A stretch of 6,858 bases of DNA from Actinomycetes bacterium (GCA_021784375.1 JAJXSV010000105.1:1-6858), one strand, 5' to 3'; numbered from the stretch's first letter, positions 1 through 6,381 are shown. A program made the numbers and translations. Notes: generated by a model from the letters alone, not told the origin.

Positions 1-189
1 GGCGGCATCCGCAGCACCAAGGACGCACTCAGGATGCTCGTGCTGGTGAACGAGGTCACCGGTGGCGACTGGCTGACTCCGAGCCTCTTCCGCATCGGCG
101 CCTCGACGCTGCTCAACGACCTGCTGCAGCAGCGCCAGCGCATGCGTGATGGCTCCTACTCCGGACCCAACTACGTGACGGTGGACTGA
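1..189 (+). CDS. deoC: Deoxyribose-phosphate aldolase, C-terminal fragment (5' end outside window)
   Basis: Frame 1 is open from the first base to a TGA at 187-189 and gives the last 62 residues of a protein. It begins with GGIR, the conserved Gly-Gly phosphate-binding loop that follows the second active-site lysine in class I DeoC aldolases. It continues through FRIGAS-LLNDLL, a second phosphate-binding segment of the TIM barrel, to the C-terminal tail YSGPNYVTVD seen in the longer actinobacterial and animal type DeoC. The Schiff-base lysine lies upstream and cannot be checked. The family cleaves 2-deoxyribose-5-phosphate to glyceraldehyde-3-phosphate and acetaldehyde in cytosolic deoxynucleoside catabolism. 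The next gene starts 1 nt after the stop, so the fragment is the first visible member of an operon with the aldehyde dehydrogenases. Identity is a confident recognition from memory of family sequences. Confidence 0.9.
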   Translation, partial: GGIRSTKDALRMLVLVNEVTGGDWLTPSLFRIGASTLLNDLLQQRQRMRDGSYSGPNYVTVD

Positions 190-190
190 G

Positions 191-1633
191 ATGGCTCGCA
201 TCGAGTACGCACCCGCGCCCGAGTCGCGCGCAGTGGTGAGGCTGCACGCGCAGTACGGCCTCTTCATCGACGGCGAGTTCGTGGAGCCGGTGGCCGGCGA
301 GTACTACCCCACCATCAACCCCGCCGATGAGTCAGCGCTGGCCCTGGTGGCGGAGGGCACGGAGCCCGACGTCGATCGCGCAGTTCGCGCGGCCCGCCGC
401 GCCTTCACCCGGTGGTCGCGGCTGAGCGGTGCGGAGCGCGCCAAGTACCTCTACCGGATCGCGCGGATCCTGCAGGAGCGCGCACGCGAGTTCGCAGTGC
501 TGGAATCGCTCGACAACGGCAAGCCCATCAAGGAGTCGCGCGACGTCGACATCCCCTTGGTGGCCGCGCACTTCTTCCACTACGCGGGCTGGGCGGACAA
601 GCTCGAGTACGCCGGCTTCGGGCCCAACCCACGGCCCGTCGGGGTCGCCGGACAGGTCATCCCCTGGAACTTCCCCCTGCTCATGCTGTCGTGGAAGATC
701 GCGCCGGCGCTGGCGTGCGGCAACACCGTGGTGCTCAAACCCGCACAGACGACACCGCTCACAGCACTGCTCTTCGCCGAGGTGTGCCAGCAGGCCGGCC
801 TCCCGGCGGGCGTCGTGAACATCGTGACCGGCCACAACGGGACCGGCGCGGCGGTCGTGGCCCACAAGGGTGTCGACAAGGTCGCCTTCACGGGCTCCAC
901 CGCAGTCGGACGACGGATCGCTGAGTCCGTGGCCGGGACCAGCAAGCGCGTGACGCTCGAGCTGGGTGGGAAGGGCGCCAACATCGTGTTCGACGATGCC
1001 CCCATGGACCAGGCGGTCGAGGGCATCGTGAACGGCATCTACTTCAACCAGGGCCACGTGTGCTGCGCGGGCTCGCGCCTGCTCGTCCAGGAGTCCGTGG
1101 CCGAAGAGGTGGTGGTGCGCCTGAAGCGCCGCATGGGCACGCTCCGGGTCGGCGACCCGCTGGACAAGAACACGGATGTCGGCGCCATCAACTCGGCAGC
1201 GCAGTTGGCGCGCATCAGCGAGCTCAGCGCAACCGGCGACACCGAGGGTGCCGAGCGATGGAGCGCCGATTGCGCCTTGCCCGACAAGGGTTTCTGGTTC
1301 GCCCCCACCATCTTCACCGGCGTCTCGCAGGCCCATCGGATCGCCCGCGAGGAGATCTTCGGCCCCGTGCTCTCCGTGCTCACCTTCCGCACGCCGTCGG
1401 AGGCCATCGAGAAGGCGAACAACACGCAGTACGGGCTCGCTGCTGGCATCTGGACGGAGAAGGGCTCGCTCATCCTGAGGATGGCGAACGAGCTTCGCGC
1501 GGGCATCGTCTGGGCGAACACCTACAACAAGTTCGATCCAGCGAGCCCCTTCGGCGGCTACAAGGAATCGGGCTACGGGCGCGAGGGCGGCAGACAGGGC
1601 CTCGCCGGCTACCTGGAGGCGGATCACATATGA
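191..1633 (+). CDS. NAD-dependent aldehyde dehydrogenase (active; likely domain 1 of a split ALDH16)
   Basis: This 480-residue ALDH-superfamily enzyme oxidises an aldehyde to its carboxylate with NAD(P)+. The cofactor half shows IPWNFP with Asn160, VLKPA with Lys183, and the GSTAVG loop (235-240). The catalytic half shows LELGG with general base Glu257, and FNQGHVCCAGS with catalytic Cys291 (Cys292 adjacent). EEIFGP (387-392) and FGGYKESG (454-461) follow, so every catalytic residue is present. The C-terminus ends GLAGYLEADHI, stopping where canonical ALDHs continue into the KTV oligomerisation strand. The ATG lies 1 nt after the deoC stop, with GGTGGA at 180-185 as a plausible ribosome site. 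The gene overlaps the next, catalytically dead ALDH-like gene by 4 nt (ATGA). Position after deoC suggests acetaldehyde as substrate; this is inference. The ALDH call is near certain, the ALDH16 assignment likely. Confidence 0.95.
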   Translation: MARIEYAPAPESRAVVRLHAQYGLFIDGEFVEPVAGEYYPTINPADESALALVAEGTEPDVDRAVRAARRAFTRWSRLSGAERAKYLYRIARILQERAREFAVLESLDNGKPIKESRDVDIPLVAAHFFHYAGWADKLEYAGFGPNPRPVGVAGQVIPWNFPLLMLSWKIAPALACGNTVVLKPAQTTPLTALLFAEVCQQAGLPAGVVNIVTGHNGTGAAVVAHKGVDKVAFTGSTAVGRRIAESVAGTSKRVTLELGGKGANIVFDDAPMDQAVEGIVNGIYFNQGHVCCAGSRLLVQESVAEEVVVRLKRRMGTLRVGDPLDKNTDVGAINSAAQLARISELSATGDTEGAERWSADCALPDKGFWFAPTIFTGVSQAHRIAREEIFGPVLSVLTFRTPSEAIEKANNTQYGLAAGIWTEKGSLILRMANELRAGIVWANTYNKFDPASPFGGYKESGYGREGGRQGLAGYLEADHI

Positions 1634-2493
1634 GCCGCATCGACGTGCGCAAGACCTACAAGCTGTACATCAACGGCGCCTTCCCGCGCAGCGAGAGCGG
1701 GCGCTCCTACGAAGTGCTCGACGCCAAGGGGCGCTTCGTGGCGAATGCCGCGCTGGCCTCGCGCAAGGACGCGCGTGACGCCGTCGTCGCCGCACGCAAG
1801 GCGTTCACGGGGTGGTCGCACGCCAACGCCTACCTGCGCGGCCAGATCGTGTACCGCATCGCCGAGGTCATGGAGTCGCGCCGTGCGCAATTCGTGTCCG
1901 ACCTGATCGTGAGCGAGGGGCTCACGGAGGCGCGCGCCAACCGCGCCGTCGACGCCGCCATCGACCGCATCGTCTGGTACGCGGGCTGGGCGGACAAGCT
2001 GCCAGCGGTGCTGGGCAACGCCAATGCCGTCTCCGGCCCCTACTTCAACTTCTCCATCCCGGAGCCGAGCGGCGTCATCGCGGTGGTCGCCCCGGAGGAC
2101 TCCTCCCTGCTGGCGCTGGTGTCCGTCGTCATCCCCGTCATCGTCGCCGGCAACACCTGTGTCGTCATCAGCTCGCGGACGCGGCCGCTCCCGGCGGTCA
2201 CCTGGGCCGAGTGCCTGGCCACCTCGGACGTGCCCGCGGGCGTCGTGAACCTCCTCACCGGTGACCGCATGGAGATCGCCCCCTGGCTGGCCTCGCACCG
2301 CGACGTCGACGGCATCGACCTGAGTGGCGTCGCAGATGCCGAGCTGGCGCGCACGCTGGAGGCGGCCGCCGCCGGCAACCTCAAGCGCTTCGCGCGACCC
2401 GACGCCGAGGAGGACTGGGCGGTGCGCCCGAACCTGCGACGGCTGAGCCGATTCATCGAAACCAAGACCGTCTGGCATCCGATAGGGGTATGA
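1630..2493 (+). CDS. Truncated ALDH-like protein lacking the catalytic domain (likely domain 2 of a split ALDH16)
   Basis: A 287-residue ALDH-fold protein. Residues 8-230 align with the N-terminal cofactor half of the upstream enzyme: KLYINGAF, ARKAFTGWS, IVWYAGWADKL, IVAGNTCVV, VPAGVVNLLTG. Cofactor residues are gone: the PWN Asn is Asp157, the VLKP Lys is Ser181, and the GSTxxG loop is absent. No LELGGK or catalytic Cys segment exists; the sequence jumps from about residue 250 to RFIETKTVWHP (274-284), which resembles the C-terminal KTV oligomerisation strand of normal ALDHs. The catalytic domain is therefore missing from the middle, not the end. The ATG at 1630 overlaps the previous stop, with GGAGG at 1615-1619; the open frame further upstream lies inside the previous gene. 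It probably serves as a structural or regulatory partner of the upstream ALDH, like the second domain of ALDH16. That role is inference. Confidence 0.85.
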   Translation: MSRIDVRKTYKLYINGAFPRSESGRSYEVLDAKGRFVANAALASRKDARDAVVAARKAFTGWSHANAYLRGQIVYRIAEVMESRRAQFVSDLIVSEGLTEARANRAVDAAIDRIVWYAGWADKLPAVLGNANAVSGPYFNFSIPEPSGVIAVVAPEDSSLLALVSVVIPVIVAGNTCVVISSRTRPLPAVTWAECLATSDVPAGVVNLLTGDRMEIAPWLASHRDVDGIDLSGVADAELARTLEAAAAGNLKRFARPDAEEDWAVRPNLRRLSRFIETKTVWHPIGV

Positions 2494-2494
2494 C

Positions 2495-2773
2495 ATGGTG
2501 ACCGCAATCTGCTTCCTGCAAATCGACGTGGACAAGATCAACGAGGCGGGCAGCGCCATCAGCAACCTGGCGGGCGTGCAGTCCGTCTACTCGGTGACGG
2601 GCTCCATCGACCTCATCGCCATCGTCGAGGTGCGCAATCACGAGGAGGTCGCGCGGGTCGTCACCGACGGCATCGCCAAGGTGCCGGGAGTGCAGTCCAC
2701 GGAGACGCACATCGCATTCCGCACCTACCGCAATGGTGACATCGAGGCCGCCTTCTCGATCGGTCTCGACTAG
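2495..2773 (+). CDS. Stand-alone Lrp/AsnC ligand-binding (RAM) domain protein, no HTH
   Basis: A 92-residue soluble protein consisting only of the RAM (regulation of amino-acid metabolism) domain of Lrp/AsnC regulators. The pattern is visible: a beta strand AICFLQIDV, a helix, GVQSVYSVTGSIDLIAIVEV (28-47) with the typical V-G-x-x-D-L turn, a helix EVARVVTDGIAKV, then GVQSTETHIAFRTY. No N-terminal helix-turn-helix is present and there is no room for one, because the ATG lies 1 nt after the preceding stop with AGGGG at 2484-2488, 6 nt away. Stand-alone RAM proteins of this size are known in bacteria and archaea and assemble as dimers or higher oligomers that bind amino acids or other small molecules. 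Without a DNA-binding domain it probably acts by ligand sensing or by pairing with a full-length Lrp. It ends the deoC-ALDH operon; its link to aldehyde metabolism is unknown. Confidence 0.85.
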   Translation: MVTAICFLQIDVDKINEAGSAISNLAGVQSVYSVTGSIDLIAIVEVRNHEEVARVVTDGIAKVPGVQSTETHIAFRTYRNGDIEAAFSIGLD

Positions 2774-2783
2774 CACCAGCGCA

Positions 2784-2813
2784 CGGCGCCATCGCGCGAG
2801 CGGACCGGCGCCG
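2784..2813 (+). terminator. Possible weak hairpin terminator after the RAM-domain gene
   Basis: CGGCGCC (2784-2790) pairs perfectly with GGCGCCG (2807-2813) around a 16-nt loop, 10 nt after the stop codon. A second short stem, GGGCC-TAG-GGCCC (2838-2850), lies downstream. Neither is followed by a T run. GC-rich hairpins without a T tract are often the only visible terminators in high-GC actinobacteria, but the stem is short and the loop long, so this could be chance. Confidence 0.3.
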
Positions 2814-2863
2814 CATACCCGTGGGGGTGTGTCCGCGGGGCCTAGGGCCCAAAAGGCCAGCAT

Positions 2864-2889
2864 TGACAAGGCTCATGTGTCACTTGTCA
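2864..2889. repeat. 7-bp inverted repeat TGACAAG / CTTGTCA
   Basis: TGACAAG at 2864-2870 and CTTGTCA at 2883-2889 are perfect inverted copies separated by 12 nt. The inner TGTCAC motif also occurs twice in tandem at 2878-2883 and 2885-2890, giving three TGACA-type half-sites within 27 bp. The element lies about 80-105 bp upstream of sdhC in an otherwise unstructured stretch, which suggests an operator. No regulator can be named from the repeat alone. Confidence 0.45.
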
Positions 2890-2891
2890 CG
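2876..2891. promoter_or_regulatory. Candidate CRP/GlxR-type binding site upstream of sdhC
   Basis: TGTGT-N6-TCACG matches 8 of the 10 defined positions of the CRP-family consensus TGTGA-N6-TCACA, with TGTG and TCAC correctly spaced by 7. Actinobacterial CRP proteins (GlxR in Corynebacterium, Crp in mycobacteria) use this consensus, and respiratory genes including sdh are among known targets in Corynebacterium. The centre is about 65 bp upstream of the transcription start implied by the TAGACT -10 at 2937-2942, a distance typical of class I activation. The site overlaps the inverted repeat, so the match may be incidental to another operator. Confidence 0.4.
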
Positions 2892-2912
2892 ACGAAAGCA
2901 CCGCTGGACCCG

Positions 2913-2942
2913 GTGAACGGTCGGGCCCACGGCAATTAGACT
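2913..2942 (+). promoter_or_regulatory. Candidate sigma-A-type promoter for sdhCDAB
   Basis: GTGAAC at 2913-2918 could serve as a -35 and TAGACT at 2937-2942 as a -10 of the TAnnnT type common in actinobacteria, separated by 18 bp. This would place the start near 2949 and leave a short leader with the ribosome site. The consensus TTGACA at 2863-2868 has no acceptable -10 at 16-19 bp, so it is less likely to be the -35. Short degenerate motifs make this tentative. Confidence 0.35.
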
Positions 2943-2959
2943 TCGAAGGTCCACTCCAA

Positions 2960-2964
2960 GGAGG
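2960..2964 (+). promoter_or_regulatory. Strong Shine-Dalgarno sequence that fixes the sdhC start
   Basis: AAGGAGG ending at 2964 lies 6 nt before GTG at 2971. An in-frame TTG at 2965 directly abuts the motif and is too close to be used, so the GTG is chosen as the sdhC start. Confidence 0.8.
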
Positions 2965-2970
2965 TTGAGC

Positions 2971-3351
2971 GTGGCCAGCGGGACGCTCTACCGCGGACGT
3001 GAAGGCATGTGGTCCTGGGTGGCCCATCGCATCACGGGTGTCGCGGTCTATCTGTTTCTTCTCGTGCACGTCCTCGACACCGCACTCGTGCGTGTCGATG
3101 CGAACCTGTACGACGCCGTCATCGCGTCCTACAAGACGCCCATCGTCAACCTGCTCGAGGTCGGGTTGGTGGCCGCCGTGCTGTACCACGCACTCAACGG
3201 CATCCGCGTGATCCTCGTCGACTTCTGGAGCAAGGGGCCGCGCTACCAGCGCCTCATGCTCTGGGTCGTCATGGTGATCTGGTTCGTCCTCATGGTCCCG
3301 GGCGCCTTCTTCATGCTGCGCCACACCGTCGAGAAGATGTTTGGAGCCTGA
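2971..3351 (+). CDS. sdhC: Succinate dehydrogenase cytochrome b556 membrane subunit
   Basis: A 126-residue membrane anchor of complex II that, with SdhD, binds heme b and forms the quinone pocket. Three transmembrane helices are visible at about residues 16-38, 60-83 and 97-117. The family signature WVAHRITG (16-23) gives Arg20, matching E. coli SdhC Arg31 of the quinone site; the E. coli Ser27 position is Trp16 here. LYHALNGIR (71-79) carries His73, the axial heme ligand matching E. coli His84. The GTG start is set by an ideal Shine-Dalgarno sequence 6 nt upstream. It is the first gene of sdhCDAB and sdhD begins 2 nt after its stop. Length is normal for actinobacterial SdhC (about 110-145 residues). 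Confident on motifs and context. Confidence 0.95.
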   Translation: MASGTLYRGREGMWSWVAHRITGVAVYLFLLVHVLDTALVRVDANLYDAVIASYKTPIVNLLEVGLVAAVLYHALNGIRVILVDFWSKGPRYQRLMLWVVMVIWFVLMVPGAFFMLRHTVEKMFGA

Positions 3352-3353
3352 TC

Positions 3354-3761
3354 ATGAGCCTCGAAACCTTCACCGCTCCGCGCGGCCGCAGCAAGCAACG
3401 CACCAACTTCGAGATGCTGTCATGGCTGTTCATGCGGGTCTCCGGCGTCGTGCTCGTGTTCCTCGTCATCGGGCACCTCGTGATCATGAACATCCTCGAC
3501 GGCGGTGTGCAGCGCATCAACTTCGGCTTCGTCGCCGGTCGCTGGGCCAGCCCCTTCTGGCAGATCTGGGACCTGCTGCAGTTGTGGCTCGCCATCATCC
3601 ACGGCACCAACGGCCTGCGCACCATCATCGCCGACTATGCGCCTTCGGCGCCTGGACGCCAGGTCCGTTTCTGGCTGCACACGGTGCTGATCGTCTCCGC
3701 CTGCTTCGTGCTCTTCGCCGGCACGCTCGTCATCTTCACCTTCGACCCGACGATTGGCTGA
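3354..3761 (+). CDS. sdhD: Succinate dehydrogenase hydrophobic membrane anchor subunit
   Basis: A 135-residue second membrane anchor of complex II. A polar N-terminus is followed by three transmembrane helices at about 24-46, 70-92 and 105-128. [15 protein letters not shown] (81-95) contains His83, the expected second axial ligand of heme b (E. coli SdhD His71), and Asp94-Tyr95. These sit exactly 11 and 12 residues after the His, as do the E. coli Asp82-Tyr83 quinone-site residues. With His73 of SdhC this predicts a single bis-His heme b, as in E. coli-type (type C) complex II. The ATG at 3354 has GGAG at 3343-3346, 7 nt away, inside the end of sdhC. Sequence in this subunit is poorly conserved between groups, but position and motifs leave little doubt. 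Confidence 0.93.
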   Translation: MSLETFTAPRGRSKQRTNFEMLSWLFMRVSGVVLVFLVIGHLVIMNILDGGVQRINFGFVAGRWASPFWQIWDLLQLWLAIIHGTNGLRTIIADYAPSAPGRQVRFWLHTVLIVSACFVLFAGTLVIFTFDPTIG

Positions 3762-3765
3762 CACC

Positions 3766-5511
3766 ATGGTTGAGTTCCACAAGTTCGACGTCATCATCGT
3801 CGGTGCCGGCGGCGCCGGCATGCGTGCGGCCCTCGAGTCCGGTACGCGTGCGCACACCGCCGTCCTCACCAAGCTCTACCCCACGCGCTCGCACACCGGC
3901 GCCGCGCAGGGTGGCATGTGTGCCGCCCTCGCGAACGTCGAGGAGGACAACTGGGAATGGCACACCTTCGACACCGTCAAGGGTGGCGACTACCTCGTCG
4001 ACCAGGATGCCGCCGAGATCATGTGCAAGGAGGCCATCGACTCGGTCATCGACCTCGAGAAGATGGGGCTGCCCTTCAACCGCACGCCCGAGGGTCGCAT
4101 CGACCAGCGCCGCTTCGGCGGGCACACGCGCAACCACGGTGAGGCCGCGGTGCGCCGCGCCTGCTACGCCGCCGACCGCACCGGACACATGATCCTGCAG
4201 ACGCTGTACCAGAACTGCGTCAAGCAGGGCATCGAGTTCTTCAACGAGTTCTACGTCCTCGATGTGCTCCTCGACGAGACCTCGGGCACTCCTCGCGCCG
4301 CCGGCGCAGTGGCCGTCGAGCTCTCGACCGGCAAACTGCACGTCTTCCACGCCAAGTCCGTGGTGTTCGCGACGGGCGGCTACGGCAAGGTGTTCAAGAC
4401 CACCTCGAATGCCCACACGCTCACCGGCGATGGGGTGGCCGCGGTGTACCGCAAGGGCCTCCCCCTCGAGGACATGGAGTTCTTCCAGTTCCACCCGACC
4501 GGACTGGCCGGCCTCGGCGTGCTCCTCACCGAGGGCGCCCGCGGCGAAGGCGGCATCCTGCGCAACGCCAGCGGCGAGCGCTTCATGGAGCGATACGCAC
4601 CGACCATCAAGGACCTGGCGCCGCGCGACATGGTGTCACGCTCGATGGTGCTCGAGGTGCGCGAGGGCCGCGGCGCCGGGCCCCACAAGGACTACGTCTA
4701 CCTCGACCTCACGCACCTGCCCAAGGAACTCATCGAGGAGAAGCTGCCGGACATCACCGAGTTCGCCCGCACCTACCTCGGCGTGGACCCGGTGACGGAG
4801 CTGGTGCCGGTGTTCCCCACGGCGCACTACGCCATGGGCGGCATCCCGACCAACGTCAATGCGGAGGTCCTGCGCAGCAACACGGACATCGTCCCCGGCC
4901 TCTACGCCGCCGGTGAGTGCGCCTGCGTGTCAGTGCATGGCGCCAATCGCCTCGGCACCAACTCGCTGCTCGACATCAACGTCTTCGGCCGCCGCGCCGG
5001 CATCGCCGCCTCCACCTACGCCAAGGACGCCGAGTGGCCGACGCTGCCGGAGCACCCGGAGGGCATGGTTGCCGACCTCCTGACCCGCCTGCGCAACTCC
5101 AACGGCAGCGAGCGCGTCTCGCAGCTGCGCAAGGAGATGCAGGAGACGATGGACATGAACGCGCAGGTCTACCGCAACGAGGAGACGCTGACCAAGGCGC
5201 TCAACGACGTGCGTGCGCTCAAGGAGCGCTACCGGAACGTCGCCATCCAGGACAAGGGCGCCCGCTACAACACCGACCTGCTGGAGGCGGTCGAGCTGGG
5301 CTTCCTGCTCGACCTCGCCGAGGCGCTCACCTACTGCGCGGTGAATCGCAAGGAGTCCCGCGGCGGGCACGCCCGCGAGGACTACCCGACCCGCGACGAC
5401 GTGAACTTCCTCGCGCACAGCATGCTCTACAAGCAGGAGGACGGTTCGCTGCGGCTGGATTCGAAGCCCGTCACCATCACCCGCTACCAGCCGATGGAGC
5501 GTAAGTACTGA
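3766..5511 (+). CDS. sdhA: Succinate dehydrogenase flavoprotein subunit
   Basis: A 581-residue FAD subunit that oxidises succinate to fumarate on the cytoplasmic face. The Rossmann motif GAGGAG is at 13-18. SHTGAAQGG (42-50) carries His43, the residue that binds FAD covalently. Active-site residues by comparison with E. coli SdhA are all present: His243 in HPTG, Glu256 in TEGARGEGG, Arg287 in APRD (proton shuttle), His354 in PTAHYAMGG, and Arg395 in [13 protein letters not shown]. The C-terminal helical region [15 protein letters not shown] (531-545) is typical. Length is normal. The ATG at 3766 lies 4 nt after the sdhD stop; a TTG at 3754 would add four residues and overlap sdhD, and ATG is preferred because [15 protein letters not shown] is family-like. 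No clear Shine-Dalgarno sequence is visible, so translation is probably coupled to sdhD. Confidence 0.97.
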   Translation: MVEFHKFDVIIVGAGGAGMRAALESGTRAHTAVLTKLYPTRSHTGAAQGGMCAALANVEEDNWEWHTFDTVKGGDYLVDQDAAEIMCKEAIDSVIDLEKMGLPFNRTPEGRIDQRRFGGHTRNHGEAAVRRACYAADRTGHMILQTLYQNCVKQGIEFFNEFYVLDVLLDETSGTPRAAGAVAVELSTGKLHVFHAKSVVFATGGYGKVFKTTSNAHTLTGDGVAAVYRKGLPLEDMEFFQFHPTGLAGLGVLLTEGARGEGGILRNASGERFMERYAPTIKDLAPRDMVSRSMVLEVREGRGAGPHKDYVYLDLTHLPKELIEEKLPDITEFARTYLGVDPVTELVPVFPTAHYAMGGIPTNVNAEVLRSNTDIVPGLYAAGECACVSVHGANRLGTNSLLDINVFGRRAGIAASTYAKDAEWPTLPEHPEGMVADLLTRLRNSNGSERVSQLRKEMQETMDMNAQVYRNEETLTKALNDVRALKERYRNVAIQDKGARYNTDLLEAVELGFLLDLAEALTYCAVNRKESRGGHAREDYPTRDDVNFLAHSMLYKQEDGSLRLDSKPVTITRYQPMERKY

Positions 5512-6260
5512 TGTCCACGCTAGAACACGCACCTGCTGAGATCCCCGCGCCGGTCGCGATCGACGTCACGTTCCGCATCCGCCGCTACAACCCCGAGATC
5601 GACAGCGAGCCGCATTGGGAGGACTACGTCGTCCCCTGCTTCCCGACCGATCGCATCCTCGACGGCCTGGCCAAGGTCAAGGCCGACGTCGATGGCACAC
5701 TCACCTTCCGACGCTCGTGCGCGCATGGCATCTGCGGCTCGGATGCCATGCGCATCAACGGCCGCAACCGCTTGGCCTGCAAGACGCTGGTGAAGGACTT
5801 CGAGGTCGGCAAGCCGATCACCGTCGAGGCGCTCAAGGGCCTGCCCCTGGAGAAGGACCTGGTCGTCGACATGGAGCCCTTCTTCAAGTCCTTCCGCGAC
5901 GTCATGCCCTTCCTCATCACCGACGGCCGGCCCGCGCCCACCAAGGAATGGATCCAGTCGGCCGAGGACCGCGCCATCTTCGATGACACCACGAAGTGCA
6001 TCCTCTGCGCCGCCTGCACCACCTCGTGCCCGGTGTTCTGGACCGACGGCCAGTACTTCGGGCCGTCCGCGATCGTGAACGCCCATCGCTTCATCTTCGA
6101 CTCGCGCGACACGGCTGCTGCGCAGCGCCTGGAGATCCTCAACGACAAGGAGGGTGTGTGGCGCTGCCGCACGACCTTCAACTGCACCGATGCCTGCCCG
6201 CGCGGCATCGAGGTCACGAAGGCCATCCAGGAAGTGAAGCGCGCCCTCATCATGCGCTAG
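5511..6260 (+). CDS. sdhB: Succinate dehydrogenase iron-sulfur subunit
   Basis: A 249-residue electron-transfer subunit carrying three clusters between FAD and quinone. The N-terminal ferredoxin domain binds [2Fe-2S] through Cys70, Cys75, Asp78 and Cys90; Asp in third place matches E. coli SdhB Asp63, where mitochondrial enzymes have Cys. The C-terminal domain has CILCAACTTSCP (Cys163, 166, 169, 173) and CRTTFNCTDACP (Cys219, 225, 229). By the E. coli pattern these give [4Fe-4S] from 163/166/169/229 and [3Fe-4S] from 173/219/225. Near the quinone, E. coli Trp164 and His207 correspond to Thr178 and Arg220. The ATG overlaps the sdhA stop by 1 nt (TGATG), with GGAG at 5496-5499. It is the last gene of the operon, followed by a strong hairpin. 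Confidence 0.97.
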   Translation: MSTLEHAPAEIPAPVAIDVTFRIRRYNPEIDSEPHWEDYVVPCFPTDRILDGLAKVKADVDGTLTFRRSCAHGICGSDAMRINGRNRLACKTLVKDFEVGKPITVEALKGLPLEKDLVVDMEPFFKSFRDVMPFLITDGRPAPTKEWIQSAEDRAIFDDTTKCILCAACTTSCPVFWTDGQYFGPSAIVNAHRFIFDSRDTAAAQRLEILNDKEGVWRCRTTFNCTDACPRGIEVTKAIQEVKRALIMR

Positions 6261-6279
6261 CGATGGTGCATCGGCACTC

Positions 6280-6311
6280 GCGGAAGGCTCGGCTCCGGCC
6301 GGGCCTTCCGC
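6280..6311 (+). terminator. GC-rich hairpin terminator after sdhB
   Basis: GCGGAAGGC (6280-6288) pairs perfectly with GCCTTCCGC (6303-6311). The stem extends inward through a T-G wobble and three more G-C pairs to about 13 bp with a 6-nt loop. It begins 19 nt after the sdhB stop and has no following T tract, a form common in actinobacteria. It most likely ends sdhCDAB transcription. Confidence 0.75.
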
Positions 6312-6381
6312 ATTCCCGGCCCCACGTCGGTTCCCACGCAATTCGTCGACGATTCGCCTTCTCCCCCATCGAGCGCACGCG

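Noticed and set aside
332..1627. 431-codon open frame on the minus strand opposite the aldehyde dehydrogenase
   Set aside because: It lies entirely antisense to a gene with full ALDH motifs; its Arg/Ala/Gly/His/Asp-rich composition without any domain is the usual high-GC antisense shadow.
1060..1629. Upstream in-frame extension of the short ALDH-like gene, giving a 477-codon frame
   Set aside because: The extension overlaps the catalytic region of the active ALDH in another frame and reads as Arg/Gly-rich shadow; family-like sequence begins only after the ATG at 1630.
2845..2860. GGCC-CAAAA-GGCC stretch as an intrinsic terminator
   Set aside because: The GGCC arms are only 4 bp, and on the + strand an A run, not a T run, sits in the loop, so it is not a convincing terminator for either direction.
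2863..2868. Consensus TTGACA as the -35 of the sdh promoter
   Set aside because: No TAnnnT-like hexamer occurs 16-19 bp downstream; the sequence is better explained as one arm of the TGACAAG/CTTGTCA inverted repeat.
3754..3765. TTG at 3754 as the sdhA start
   Set aside because: It would overlap sdhD and add only four residues; ATG at 3766 gives the family-typical N-terminus just before the FAD Rossmann motif.
6343..6352. 10-bp palindrome TCGTCGACGA in the gap after sdhB
   Set aside because: Short self-complementary GC-rich words are frequent at this base composition, and it has no repeat partner or conserved placement relative to a promoter.
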